From NCBI GenBank assembly GCA_002685255.1, contig NYWU01000004.1, positions 52,600 through 116,599 of the forward strand: 64,000 nucleotides of DNA. Reading direction: 5' to 3'. Positions 1 through 7,458 of this stretch are shown piece after piece. Made by a program: the position numbers and the translations under genes. The stretch is from Idiomarinaceae bacterium (lineage in GTDB: Bacteria > Pseudomonadota > Gammaproteobacteria > Enterobacterales > Alteromonadaceae). How positions within the stretch are numbered: position 1 is the first letter of the stretch; every line of letters begins with the position of its first letter. A model generated the notes under the pieces. That model ran no database searches. It had not been told where the DNA came from and saw nothing but the letters and a program-made list of their open reading frames with translations.

Positions 1-648
1 CATCTTCTCCACGATCACTTTATACTGGTGCCCATGCAAGGAGAACCACGCTGGATAGCGGTTGGGATCGCACACCCGAATCAGGTCCCACTGCGCTGCT
101 ATGCTTTTATCGGCATCTAACTGACTGTCTGAAGGCGTACGTTTGGGGTAATAGGTCGCCTGCTGTTCTGCCTGCGGTTGCGGTTGTGTTGCTAAAACAT
201 GGGCCACCGCCCAATCCATCAGCACTAATTCCATACTGAACAACGCTGCATTGATTTCATCCCACAGTGCATCTTTAGTCACGGGGAGTTGCAGTTGTTT
301 ATAGATGGCCCCCTCGTCGATACCTTCGGCTGCATCGAGCAAGGTAACAGTCAGTTGGTCTTTGCCTTCTAGTAGACCCCAAATGTGGGGGCTCCAGCCA
401 CGTCCTTTAGGTAAATCACTGGCATGTATGACCAAACTTCGCTGATAGCCAGAACGCACATCTGTGGTAATTTTTTCCACACAGGAAATCAGTAACAATA
501 TATCGCCACCGCGAAGGTGCTTTGCACGCTCAACAATCTCAACCTGATGCCCGTCTTCTTGTTGCTTGATTTTCCAGTCCTGCAACAGTGGTTGGATAGG
601 ATGATTAGGATCGGAACAAAGTACACTCACTTGCAGTGCTTGCGTCAT
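1..648 (-). CDS. Formyltransferase-fold protein of the pseudaminic acid operon (3' end outside window)
   Basis: The reading frame opens at an ATG at 648 and runs 216 codons to the window edge without a stop, so the C-terminus is missing. Residues 73-86 (VIHASDLPKGRGWSP region) match the core of the methionyl-tRNA/sugar N-formyltransferase family: His75 and Asp111 lie 36 residues apart, exactly as the catalytic His108 and Asp144 of Fmt. The catalytic Asn expected two residues before the His is Val73. Its ATG overlaps the pseG stop (ATGA), so it is translated with pseG. In family terms it would move a formyl group from N10-formyl-THF to an amino sugar. By context the acceptor is a pseudaminic acid precursor, where PseH normally acetylates; that is inference. 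The Asn loss leaves activity uncertain. Confidence 0.75.
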   Translation of the reverse strand, partial: MTQALQVSVLCSDPNHPIQPLLQDWKIKQQEDGHQVEIVERAKHLRGGDILLLISCVEKITTDVRSGYQRSLVIHASDLPKGRGWSPHIWGLLEGKDQLTVTLLDAAEGIDEGAIYKQLQLPVTKDALWDEINAALFSMELVLMDWAVAHVLATQPQPQAEQQATYYPKRTPSDSQLDADKSIAAQWDLIRVCDPNRYPAWFSLHGHQYKVIVEKM

Positions 649-1742
649 AATAACCCCTTAATTGCCTCAATGACCCGGACCGTACCGCGACCATCGACTA
701 AATTAGCCGCATTCTGTGATAACAACTCCAAATAGTGAGACTGTTCAATGCAGTGTGCCAACGCGCTTTGCAGCGACCGACCAACCGCTACGCTGCCTCG
801 GCAATGCACTAAAATCGCCGCTTGGCGGTTTTCAAGTACGGTCGCAATGGCGGCTTGGTTTTCGGCTAATACACACATCAATGTCGGCACACCTAAGCAA
901 CATCGTTCCCATGCACTACTACCCGCGGCGCCTATCGCCAAATCTGCGTGTGCTAAACGCTCCGCGACATTGGTTACCGCGACAGCAACAGACACAGTAA
1001 AGCGACTTTGATTAACCTGTTGTTGCAAACCATGCAGATGCGGATAAGCGCTACCGACTAAAATATCAATCTGACAGCCTGATGCTAAATTAGAGCACTC
1101 AAGTTCAGTGAGTACCGTTGTCGTGACATTGGTGGCATCGACGCCGCCAAGACTGACGACAATACGCTCAATATCGGTCACCCGCTGGCGTCGTTGAAGA
1201 CTCAGTTCGCGCCACTGCAGAAATTCATTGCGCAACAAACAATAGGGCGCGCCTACTAGGGCTTCGCTCTGAGCGAGTAGCAAATGTTTGTACATATCGA
1301 TGCTTCGCCCTACCGTGGGGTCGACCAATAAATCACATGGCAATTTCCGGTCAGCCAGATCATCGAGCGCAATGACATGAGACGGGCACTGCGTTAACGC
1401 GTCAAACCAACGCTGGTCAATGCCGTAATGATCAACCACCAATAGTGTTGGCTGTTCGCGGTCAATAATTACCTGCGTTTCTTGTGCGTCTAATACATGC
1501 CCGCCATACAACCATGCACTATGCGCTAAGTGGCTATCAGGCGTCTCCGACTGAATCGATAAAGCCTCGACTCGGTATCCTCGCTCAGAAATCAAGGTAA
1601 TCAAGTCACCGGTTTGTGGTCGGCAAATAAAGCAAATCTCGAAACCCTCAAGTACCAACGCGTCGGCGAGGGTTAAGCAACGCATCACGTGACCGCTACC
1701 GATGTTAATCCCTGCATCGGCACGGATAACAGCACGTTTCAT
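645..1742 (-). CDS. pseG: PseG, UDP-2,4-diacetamido-2,4,6-trideoxy-beta-L-altropyranose hydrolase
   Basis: 365 residues from the ATG at 1742, which overlaps the pseF stop as ATGA; an upstream in-frame start at 1769 is less likely because it lies deep inside pseF. The N-terminal RADAGINIGSGHVMR motif holds the glycine loop and His18, equivalent to the catalytic His17 of Campylobacter PseG. The protein has a GT-B type fold and removes UDP from the nucleotide sugar to give the free 6-deoxy-altrose sugar that PseI condenses with phosphoenolpyruvate. PseI is not in the window and may lie beyond the left edge. The order pseB-C-F-G is typical of flagellin glycosylation islands. Confidence 0.9.
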   Translation of the reverse strand: MKRAVIRADAGINIGSGHVMRCLTLADALVLEGFEICFICRPQTGDLITLISERGYRVEALSIQSETPDSHLAHSAWLYGGHVLDAQETQVIIDREQPTLLVVDHYGIDQRWFDALTQCPSHVIALDDLADRKLPCDLLVDPTVGRSIDMYKHLLLAQSEALVGAPYCLLRNEFLQWRELSLQRRQRVTDIERIVVSLGGVDATNVTTTVLTELECSNLASGCQIDILVGSAYPHLHGLQQQVNQSRFTVSVAVAVTNVAERLAHADLAIGAAGSSAWERCCLGVPTLMCVLAENQAAIATVLENRQAAILVHCRGSVAVGRSLQSALAHCIEQSHYLELLSQNAANLVDGRGTVRVIEAIKGLL

Positions 1743-2437
1743 GGCTTTTGCATCGCTTTTTTCATCCATTCAGCACGCAACCAATCATCGGGCGTGTCGA
1801 TATCTTGTACGCGAAAGCTGGGTAGCGGAAATAATCGTGTGCGCGCGGTAAAAAAGCTGTCTTGAGAAAACCAAGCGTCACGCTTGCCCCAATAAAATTG
1901 GCCGGCATCATGCCATGCTTTTGGCAGGTCTTGAGAACGTGTACTCGCATGCTCAGGCATGAACATCTCGACTAACCCCTCATCGTTGATGCGTACGGCG
2001 CGTTGGATCGGAAAGCTGAATTCGGTACCCGAAACGACAAAGTCGAGTGGCACCTTCGCATGAGAGAGCTCAGCAAAGCTGGCGGCCAGATCATCGGCCT
2101 CAACAAAGGGGGCAGTGGCATACAGACAGCACACATAGTCAACGTGACCATGTTCTGCTTCATAGGTTTCTATTGCATGGCGGATAACCGGTATGGTCGG
2201 TGTGTAGTCATCTGCTAAATCACTCGGTCGCATAAACGGCACTTGAGCGCCCGCGATACGCGCGACTTCGGCGATCTCATCATCGTCGGTAGAGACGACA
2301 ATATGATTAAAACATTGTGCCTCGCGCGCTGCTTCCACAGACCATTGCAACATCGGCTTGCCCGCAAACGGCTTTATATTTTTACGAGGAATACGTTTAC
2401 TTCCGCCGCGTGCAGGAATCACCATCAGCACACTCAT
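1739..2437 (-). CDS. pseF: PseF, pseudaminic acid cytidylyltransferase
   Basis: 232 residues. It starts with MSVLMVIPARGGSKRIPRKN, the CTP-binding loop of the CMP-sialic/pseudaminic acid synthetase family. It activates pseudaminic acid with CTP to CMP-Pse, the donor for glycosyltransferases. Its length is that of PseF and NeuA proteins. The start overlaps the pseC stop by four bases and its own stop overlaps the pseG start, so translation is probably coupled along the operon. Cytoplasmic, with no signal peptide. The family also includes legionaminate and sialate synthetases; the pseB, pseC and pseG neighbours decide for pseudaminate. Confidence 0.9.
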   Translation of the reverse strand: MSVLMVIPARGGSKRIPRKNIKPFAGKPMLQWSVEAAREAQCFNHIVVSTDDDEIAEVARIAGAQVPFMRPSDLADDYTPTIPVIRHAIETYEAEHGHVDYVCCLYATAPFVEADDLAASFAELSHAKVPLDFVVSGTEFSFPIQRAVRINDEGLVEMFMPEHASTRSQDLPKAWHDAGQFYWGKRDAWFSQDSFFTARTRLFPLPSFRVQDIDTPDDWLRAEWMKKAMQKP

Positions 2438-3591
2438 GTTAAGACCTCATGCAAAGTCGCAATAACCTGTTGCTGATCGCTTTCAGTTAAACTAGCAAAC
2501 ATCGGAATGCTAATCGCCTCACGGTAGTACGCCATCGCTTGCGGAAATTGGCCAGGCTTAAAGCCCAGTTGTTGATAGTAAGGTTGAGTATGTACCGGAA
2601 TATAGTGCAAGTTAACACCGATACCTTTTGCCCTGAGCTCACTAAACACTTGGGCATGGCTTTTAGTCAACTTGTCGGTCTCTAACCGAATAATATACAG
2701 ATGATAACCCGAGTAGCTATCGGGGTGCTGCCAAGGCAGTCGTATGGGTAAATCCGCCAATTGCTCGTTGTAGTGCGCTGCAACGCGATGACGTGCCGCA
2801 ACAAATGCTTGTAAGCGTTGTAGCTGGCTCAACCCTAAAGCCGCTTGCATTTCAGTCATCCGATAGTTGTAGCCCAAGCTTAATTGTTGATAATACCAGT
2901 CGCCATCAGGTACTTGAGTCATCTGTTCAGGATCACGCGTAATACCATGACTGCGCGCCAAACGCATGCGCTCGGCCAGTTGCTCATCATTTGTGAGCGC
3001 CATACCGCCCTCGGCAGACGTAATAATTTTAACGGGATGAAAACTGAATACCGTGATATCACTGTAACGGCCGTTGCCGATAGGCTCATCTTGATAACGC
3101 CCGCCCACAGCGTGAGATGCATCTTCGATAATCGCTATTCCGTAATCTGCGGTTAGATTACGGATGGCCTGCATTTCGCACGGCTGACCTGACAAGTGAA
3201 CGACGACGAGCACTTTCGGTAAAGTATGCGTTTGCGCGGCAGTCTCTAACTTCGCAGCTAGGGCTGAAACCGATAGATTATAAGTATTAGGATCGATGTC
3301 GACAAAGTCGACCTCAGCACCGCAATAGCGGGCACAGTTTGCCGAAGCGACAAAGGTTACCGGCGTTGTCCACAGCCTATCACCGGGGCCTAAATCCAAC
3401 GCCATACAAGCAATATGTAGTGCCGAAGTGGCGCTGTTGACTGCAACACCAAACTGCGCTCCAACCTGCGCTGCAAGTGCGGCTTCGAACTCAGGAACCT
3501 TGGGACCCTGAGTCAAAAAATCTGACTTCAACACCTCGGTTACAGCATCGATATCCGCTTGGGTAATATCCTGTCGTCCGTATGGAATCAT
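2434..3591 (-). CDS. pseC: PseC, UDP-4-amino-4,6-dideoxy-N-acetyl-beta-L-altrosamine transaminase
   Basis: 385 residues, full length for the DegT/DnrJ/EryC1/StrS aminotransferase family. Lys188, in the motif FSFHPVKIITSAEGG, is the expected pyridoxal-phosphate Schiff-base lysine, and EDASHAVGG around residues 156-164 is the family cofactor-stacking segment. It transfers an amino group from glutamate to C4 of the 4-keto sugar made by PseB. The ATG overlaps the pseB stop by one base. No truncation or odd residue was seen. Confidence 0.92.
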   Translation of the reverse strand: MIPYGRQDITQADIDAVTEVLKSDFLTQGPKVPEFEAALAAQVGAQFGVAVNSATSALHIACMALDLGPGDRLWTTPVTFVASANCARYCGAEVDFVDIDPNTYNLSVSALAAKLETAAQTHTLPKVLVVVHLSGQPCEMQAIRNLTADYGIAIIEDASHAVGGRYQDEPIGNGRYSDITVFSFHPVKIITSAEGGMALTNDEQLAERMRLARSHGITRDPEQMTQVPDGDWYYQQLSLGYNYRMTEMQAALGLSQLQRLQAFVAARHRVAAHYNEQLADLPIRLPWQHPDSYSGYHLYIIRLETDKLTKSHAQVFSELRAKGIGVNLHYIPVHTQPYYQQLGFKPGQFPQAMAYYREAISIPMFASLTESDQQQVIATLHEVLT

Positions 3592-4589
3592 TAAATGCGC
3601 CCTATACTCTGAGCGTTTTGCTCAAGCCATGCTTGTAGCTCGCCGTCAGTCATCCACTCGGTGTTGTTGTCACTCGAGTAGACAAAGTTCTCAGCCACTT
3701 TAACACCATCCTTGATACGCCGAGGATCTTTGTGCCAATCATTAATCGCCGGTAGGATTTTGAAATGTTCCGGATACTCATAAGTATAAGGCGCATCCTC
3801 AAACCCTATCATTTGTTCATGTAGTTTTTCACCAGGCCGCACACCCACCGTCTCGAGCTCAGCTTCTGGCGCAACCACGCGTGCTAAATCAGTGACTTTC
3901 ATTGACGGTATTTTCTTAACGTAAATCTCGCCCCCGATCATATCTTCAAATGCGTGCCACACGAGCTCAACGCCCTGCTCTAGCGAAATCATGAAGCGAG
4001 TCATGCGATCATCGGTAATAGGCAACTTGCCTTGATCGCGGATGGACATGAAGAAAGGAATCACCGAGCCGCGAGAGCCCATCACATTACCATAACGCAC
4101 GACAGAAAAATGGGTTTCGTGTCCGCCAGCATAAGCGTTACCGGACACAAATAATTTGTCCGATGCCAACTTTGAAGCACCGTACAAATTCACCGGACTG
4201 CTCGCTTTATCCGTGGATAAGGCAACACATCCTTTAACCTTTTTATCAATACACGCATCGATGAGGTTCATCGCGCCATTGACATTGGTTTTGATGCATT
4301 CAAATGGGTTGTATTCGGCGGTGGGCACAATCTTAGTGGCGGCAGCATGCACAACATAATCAACACCGTCTAGTGCACGATAAAGACGGTCACGGTCTCG
4401 CACGTCACCGATAAAAAACCGCAACCTATCATCATTAGGAAATAGCTTTGCCATTTCCCATTGCTTCATTTCATCTCTAGAAAAAACGATGATTTTCTTA
4501 GGGTTATACTTTTCCAGTGTCATAGGAATAAATTTATGACCAAAGGACCCAGTGCCACCGGTAATCAAAATGGTTTTATTGTTAAACAT
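3591..4589 (-). CDS. pseB: PseB, UDP-N-acetylglucosamine 4,6-dehydratase (inverting)
   Basis: 332 residues with an N-terminal Rossmann motif (TGGTGSFGHKF, 10-20) and the catalytic set Thr126-Asp127-Lys128 with Tyr136 and Lys140 (STDKASSPVNLYGASK), as in Helicobacter FlaA1/PseB. It converts UDP-GlcNAc to the 4-keto-6-deoxy-altrose form, the first step of pseudaminate synthesis. It is the first gene of the minus-strand pse operon, 218 bases from the divergent hisH2. A sigma-54 type promoter at 4639-4653 lies about 50 bases upstream of its ATG, which ties the pathway to the flagellar hierarchy. Confidence 0.93.
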   Translation of the reverse strand: MFNNKTILITGGTGSFGHKFIPMTLEKYNPKKIIVFSRDEMKQWEMAKLFPNDDRLRFFIGDVRDRDRLYRALDGVDYVVHAAATKIVPTAEYNPFECIKTNVNGAMNLIDACIDKKVKGCVALSTDKASSPVNLYGASKLASDKLFVSGNAYAGGHETHFSVVRYGNVMGSRGSVIPFFMSIRDQGKLPITDDRMTRFMISLEQGVELVWHAFEDMIGGEIYVKKIPSMKVTDLARVVAPEAELETVGVRPGEKLHEQMIGFEDAPYTYEYPEHFKILPAINDWHKDPRRIKDGVKVAENFVYSSDNNTEWMTDGELQAWLEQNAQSIGRI

Positions 4590-4638
4590 GCTCCGCCCTT
4601 AGTGTTTAAGCTGGGTAGTGAACCGATACCGTCCCCAT

Positions 4639-4653
4639 GCAAATCTCACGCCA
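4639..4653 (-). promoter_or_regulatory. Sigma-54 promoter of the pseB operon
   Basis: On the minus strand the sequence reads TGGCGT-N5-TTGC, with the invariant GG and GC ten bases apart, as sigma-54 requires. It lies 50 bases before the pseB ATG. The -24 half departs from TGGCAC at two positions. Confidence 0.6.
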
Positions 4654-4746
4654 TGTCAAAAACTCGACATTCTATTGGCACTATCCTTGCTTACAGCTTT
4701 GAGCACTTATTCTTATGAATCAATATTATTTTGAATTAACGTTCTT

Positions 4747-4775
4747 TTGAACGAATACTTAAAATATCTTATATA
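4747..4775 (+). promoter_or_regulatory. Sigma-70 type promoter of hisH2-hisF2-pseA
   Basis: TTGAAC at 4747-4752 and TATATA at 4770-4775 are separated by 17 bases, a good housekeeping promoter for the plus-strand operon. A perfect 14-base palindrome (ACGTTAATTAACGT, 4775-4788) starts at the -10 element and could be an operator. Confidence 0.55.
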
Positions 4776-4807
4776 CGTTAATTAACGTCAACCAGGGAGA
4801 GCAATCT

Positions 4808-5434
4808 TTGAGTGAGCCGACTTCAATTTGTATATTGAATTACGGCTCAGGTAACGTCGGTTCCGTTGCTAATATTTGTCGCACATTATGCGATGAGGTT
4901 ACGGTTTCTAACGCGCCTGAAGCCATAAAATCCGCGACTCATTTAATCTTACCGGGCGTAGGTGCCTTCGACCGTTCTCTACAAAAAATGCGGGAGCGCC
5001 TGCCACTCGAATTAATTGAGCAACAGGTCAAGGTCGACAAAAAGCCGCTGATGGGTATTTGCGTGGGCCTTCAAGTGCTCTGCGATGCCGGAACCGAAGG
5101 CGGCAAAACGGCCGGACTCGGTTGGTTAAACGGGACGGTTGAGCGACTCGAGAGTCACGGTTTGCACCTGCCTCATATCGGCTGGAATACCGTTCACTTT
5201 GCCGAAGATTCGTGGTTTGCACCTGCTTTTGCTGAACCCAAAGAGTTTTACTTTGTGCATAGCTTTGCTTTAGCTAAAAGCGCTGATGCCAGCGCACACA
5301 GTGACTATGGCTCACAATTCGTCGCAGCGGTTGAACGCGGTAACTTATTTGCCGTGCAGTTTCACCCAGAAAAAAGCCAAGCGGCCGGCCGCACTTTATT
5401 GAGTCGCTTTTTGGAGTACCGTACCGATGCTTAA
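4808..5434 (+). CDS. hisH: HisH-type glutamine amidotransferase paralogue serving PseA
   Basis: 208 residues with the class I glutaminase nucleophile Cys85 (GICVGLQVL) and the His186/Glu188 pair (FHPEKS), so the glutaminase site looks complete. The start is a TTG at 4808 preceded by AGGGAGAG; no ATG fits. Although it is the HisH subunit by family, it sits in a pseudaminate island with hisF and a PseA-type amidotransferase rather than with his genes. As in Pseudomonas wbpG-hisH-hisF, the likely job is to release ammonia from glutamine for amidine formation on the sugar. It overlaps hisF2 by eight bases. Confidence 0.85.
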   Translation: MSEPTSICILNYGSGNVGSVANICRTLCDEVTVSNAPEAIKSATHLILPGVGAFDRSLQKMRERLPLELIEQQVKVDKKPLMGICVGLQVLCDAGTEGGKTAGLGWLNGTVERLESHGLHLPHIGWNTVHFAEDSWFAPAFAEPKEFYFVHSFALAKSADASAHSDYGSQFVAAVERGNLFAVQFHPEKSQAAGRTLLSRFLEYRTDA

Positions 5435-6242
5435 GAAACGTGTCATTCCCGTTTTGTTGTTACGCAACGGGTACTTAGTACAAAGTAAAAAATTCAGTAA
5501 GTACCAAAATATCGGTAATGCTATCTGGGCGGTGCGTCGGATGAGTGAATGGGGTGCAGATGAACTGATCTATCTGGATATTACTCAAGATGGGCAGTAC
5601 GACGCTAAACGTGACGATTTACGTCATGGCAACCCGACTTCTATCGAGGCTATCGTACGCGAGATGTCGCAGTCAGCTTTCATGCCCATGACCGTGGGTG
5701 GCGGAATTCGGACATTATTAGATATTGAAAAACGCTTGCAGTGGGGCGCTGACAAAGTTTCGTTAAACACATTGCTGGCCGAGGCTCCTAACCTCGTCGA
5801 AGAAGCCGCCAAAGAATTTGGCTCACAGTGCATTGTGGCCTCCATTGATAGCAAGCGAGTAGACGGTCAAGCCATTGCGTTTACCCATGGCGGTCAAACG
5901 AGCACTGAATGCACCACGCTCGATTGGGCAAAACGTGCTGAACAACTCGGCTGCGGTGAAGTGTTGTTAAACGACATTGATGCCGACGGACAGCAAACAG
6001 GTTACAACATTGACCTTATCGCAGAGGTGACGCAAGCACTCAGCATTCCTGTGATTGCGCTCGGTGGCGCAGGCGAGTGGTTTGATTTCGAAGATGTGCT
6101 GAGCGATACCCAAGCATCTGCCGTGGCGGCCGCAAACCTATTTCATTACCGCGATCAAAGCGTGTATTTAGCAAAAAAACATTTATTTGACAGTGGCTTC
6201 GCCGTTCGTAAGCCAGAACTACAACCTTTTATAACTAAGTGA
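5427..6242 (+). CDS. hisF: HisF-like ammonia-channel subunit, lacking a cyclase catalytic Asp
   Basis: 271 residues, a (beta/alpha)8 barrel of the HisF family. The N-terminus MLKKRVIPVLLLRNG aligns without gaps with classical HisF (MLAKRIIACLDVKDG), and the catalytic Asp11 is Leu11. The second catalytic Asp is kept at 141 (ASIDSKRVDG). Loss of Asp11 should abolish imidazole glycerol phosphate synthesis while leaving the barrel free to pass ammonia from HisH. This fits a dedicated role with PseA and argues against histidine biosynthesis. It lies between hisH2 (8-base overlap) and pseA (7-base gap). Confidence 0.85.
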   Translation: MLKKRVIPVLLLRNGYLVQSKKFSKYQNIGNAIWAVRRMSEWGADELIYLDITQDGQYDAKRDDLRHGNPTSIEAIVREMSQSAFMPMTVGGGIRTLLDIEKRLQWGADKVSLNTLLAEAPNLVEEAAKEFGSQCIVASIDSKRVDGQAIAFTHGGQTSTECTTLDWAKRAEQLGCGEVLLNDIDADGQQTGYNIDLIAEVTQALSIPVIALGGAGEWFDFEDVLSDTQASAVAAANLFHYRDQSVYLAKKHLFDSGFAVRKPELQPFITK

Positions 6243-6249
6243 GTCAACC

Positions 6250-7458
6250 ATGGTTAATGAGGCAAATTACTGTAAAGTCTGTGTCGCCCCCGCCCACGCG
6301 GTTAATATGACATTAGATGAAGATAATGTCTGTTCGGCGTGCCGTGTCGCAGAACAATTCGAACAGTTATCGGATGATCACTGGGCACGTCGCAAAAAAC
6401 GCTTCGAACGCTTGGTCGAAAGTATCAAAAGTCAGAATGAAGGCGACTATGACTGTTTGATACCGGTCAGTGGTGGCAAAGATAGTTACTATCAAATCCA
6501 TAAAATGGCGACAGAATATGGCTTAAAACCTCTACTCGTCACCTATCATGGCAACAATTACTTACCCGAAGGCGACTATAACCGTGACCGTATGCGTCAC
6601 GTATTCGACGCCGATCACTTGATGGTCGGCCCCAGCGTATCGGTTTTGAAAAAGATGAACCGCTTAGGCTTTAAGATGATGGGTGATATGAACTGGCACG
6701 CCCACTGCGGCATTTTCACGGTGCCTATTCAGGTCGCTGTGCGTTACAAGATCCCATTAATTATTTGGGGCGAGACCGCGTGGGATATTTCAGGCATGTA
6801 CGACCCTGACGACTTTGTCGAATTCAGCGCGCAAATGCGCCATGACAACGCGCTGCGCGGTTATGAATGGTACGACTTTCTCGACGATGAACAAGACCCG
6901 CTGAGCAGTAAAGATCTCAACTGGGCTAAGTATCCATCGGATGAGGAAATTCTTGAGGTCGGCGTTCGCGGCATTTATGTGGGCAACTTCTTTAAATGGG
7001 ATCCCAATGCGCATACGCAACTGGTAAAAGATCAGTACGGCTGGAAAGAGAAAGAAGAACCGTTTGAACGCACGTATCGCAAGATGTCGAACCTCGACGA
7101 CCGATACGAAAATGGTATCCATGATCTACTCAAATTCGTCAAATTTGGTTATGGGCGCGCCACCGACCACGCATCAAAGGATATCCGCACAGGCTATATG
7201 ACCCGTGATGAAGGTATCGAGATGGTACGCAAATATGACCATGTGGTGTCATCCGACTTGTATTACTGGCTTGACTATGTCGACATGACCGAGGATGAAT
7301 TCTGGCGCATTGCAGATGGCTTTAGAGACCCGCGCGTTTGGTGGATAGAAGATGGACAGTGGCATAAATATAACCTCTGGGGCGGCAGTTCAGCTTACGG
7401 CAAGGTGTATTTACCTGAATCAGAGTGGGCAAAATACTTACGCAAGGAGCCTGCATGA
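6250..7458 (+). CDS. pseA: PseA/WbpG-type N-acetyl sugar amidotransferase
   Basis: 402 residues. An N-terminal zinc-ribbon-like pair (C8-x2-C11 and C28-x2-C31) is followed by an ATP pyrophosphatase P-loop, SGGKDS, at 74-79, the layout of the N-acetyl sugar amidotransferase family. It adenylates an acetamido group and replaces the oxygen with ammonia to give an acetamidino group, as Campylobacter PseA does for Pse5Ac7Am. HisH2 and HisF2 just upstream would supply the ammonia. The ORF ends in ATGA, overlapping the next gene. The exact sugar is not shown by sequence; a pseudaminic acid derivative is the natural reading. Confidence 0.88.
   Translation: MVNEANYCKVCVAPAHAVNMTLDEDNVCSACRVAEQFEQLSDDHWARRKKRFERLVESIKSQNEGDYDCLIPVSGGKDSYYQIHKMATEYGLKPLLVTYHGNNYLPEGDYNRDRMRHVFDADHLMVGPSVSVLKKMNRLGFKMMGDMNWHAHCGIFTVPIQVAVRYKIPLIIWGETAWDISGMYDPDDFVEFSAQMRHDNALRGYEWYDFLDDEQDPLSSKDLNWAKYPSDEEILEVGVRGIYVGNFFKWDPNAHTQLVKDQYGWKEKEEPFERTYRKMSNLDDRYENGIHDLLKFVKFGYGRATDHASKDIRTGYMTRDEGIEMVRKYDHVVSSDLYYWLDYVDMTEDEFWRIADGFRDPRVWWIEDGQWHKYNLWGGSSAYGKVYLPESEWAKYLRKEPA

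Noticed and set aside
1742..1769. PseG start nine codons upstream
   Set aside because: The ATGA overlap with pseF and the position of the catalytic His favour the ATG at 1742.
4808..6242. hisH and hisF as histidine biosynthesis genes
   Set aside because: No other his gene is near, they are coupled to pseA, and HisF lacks Asp11.
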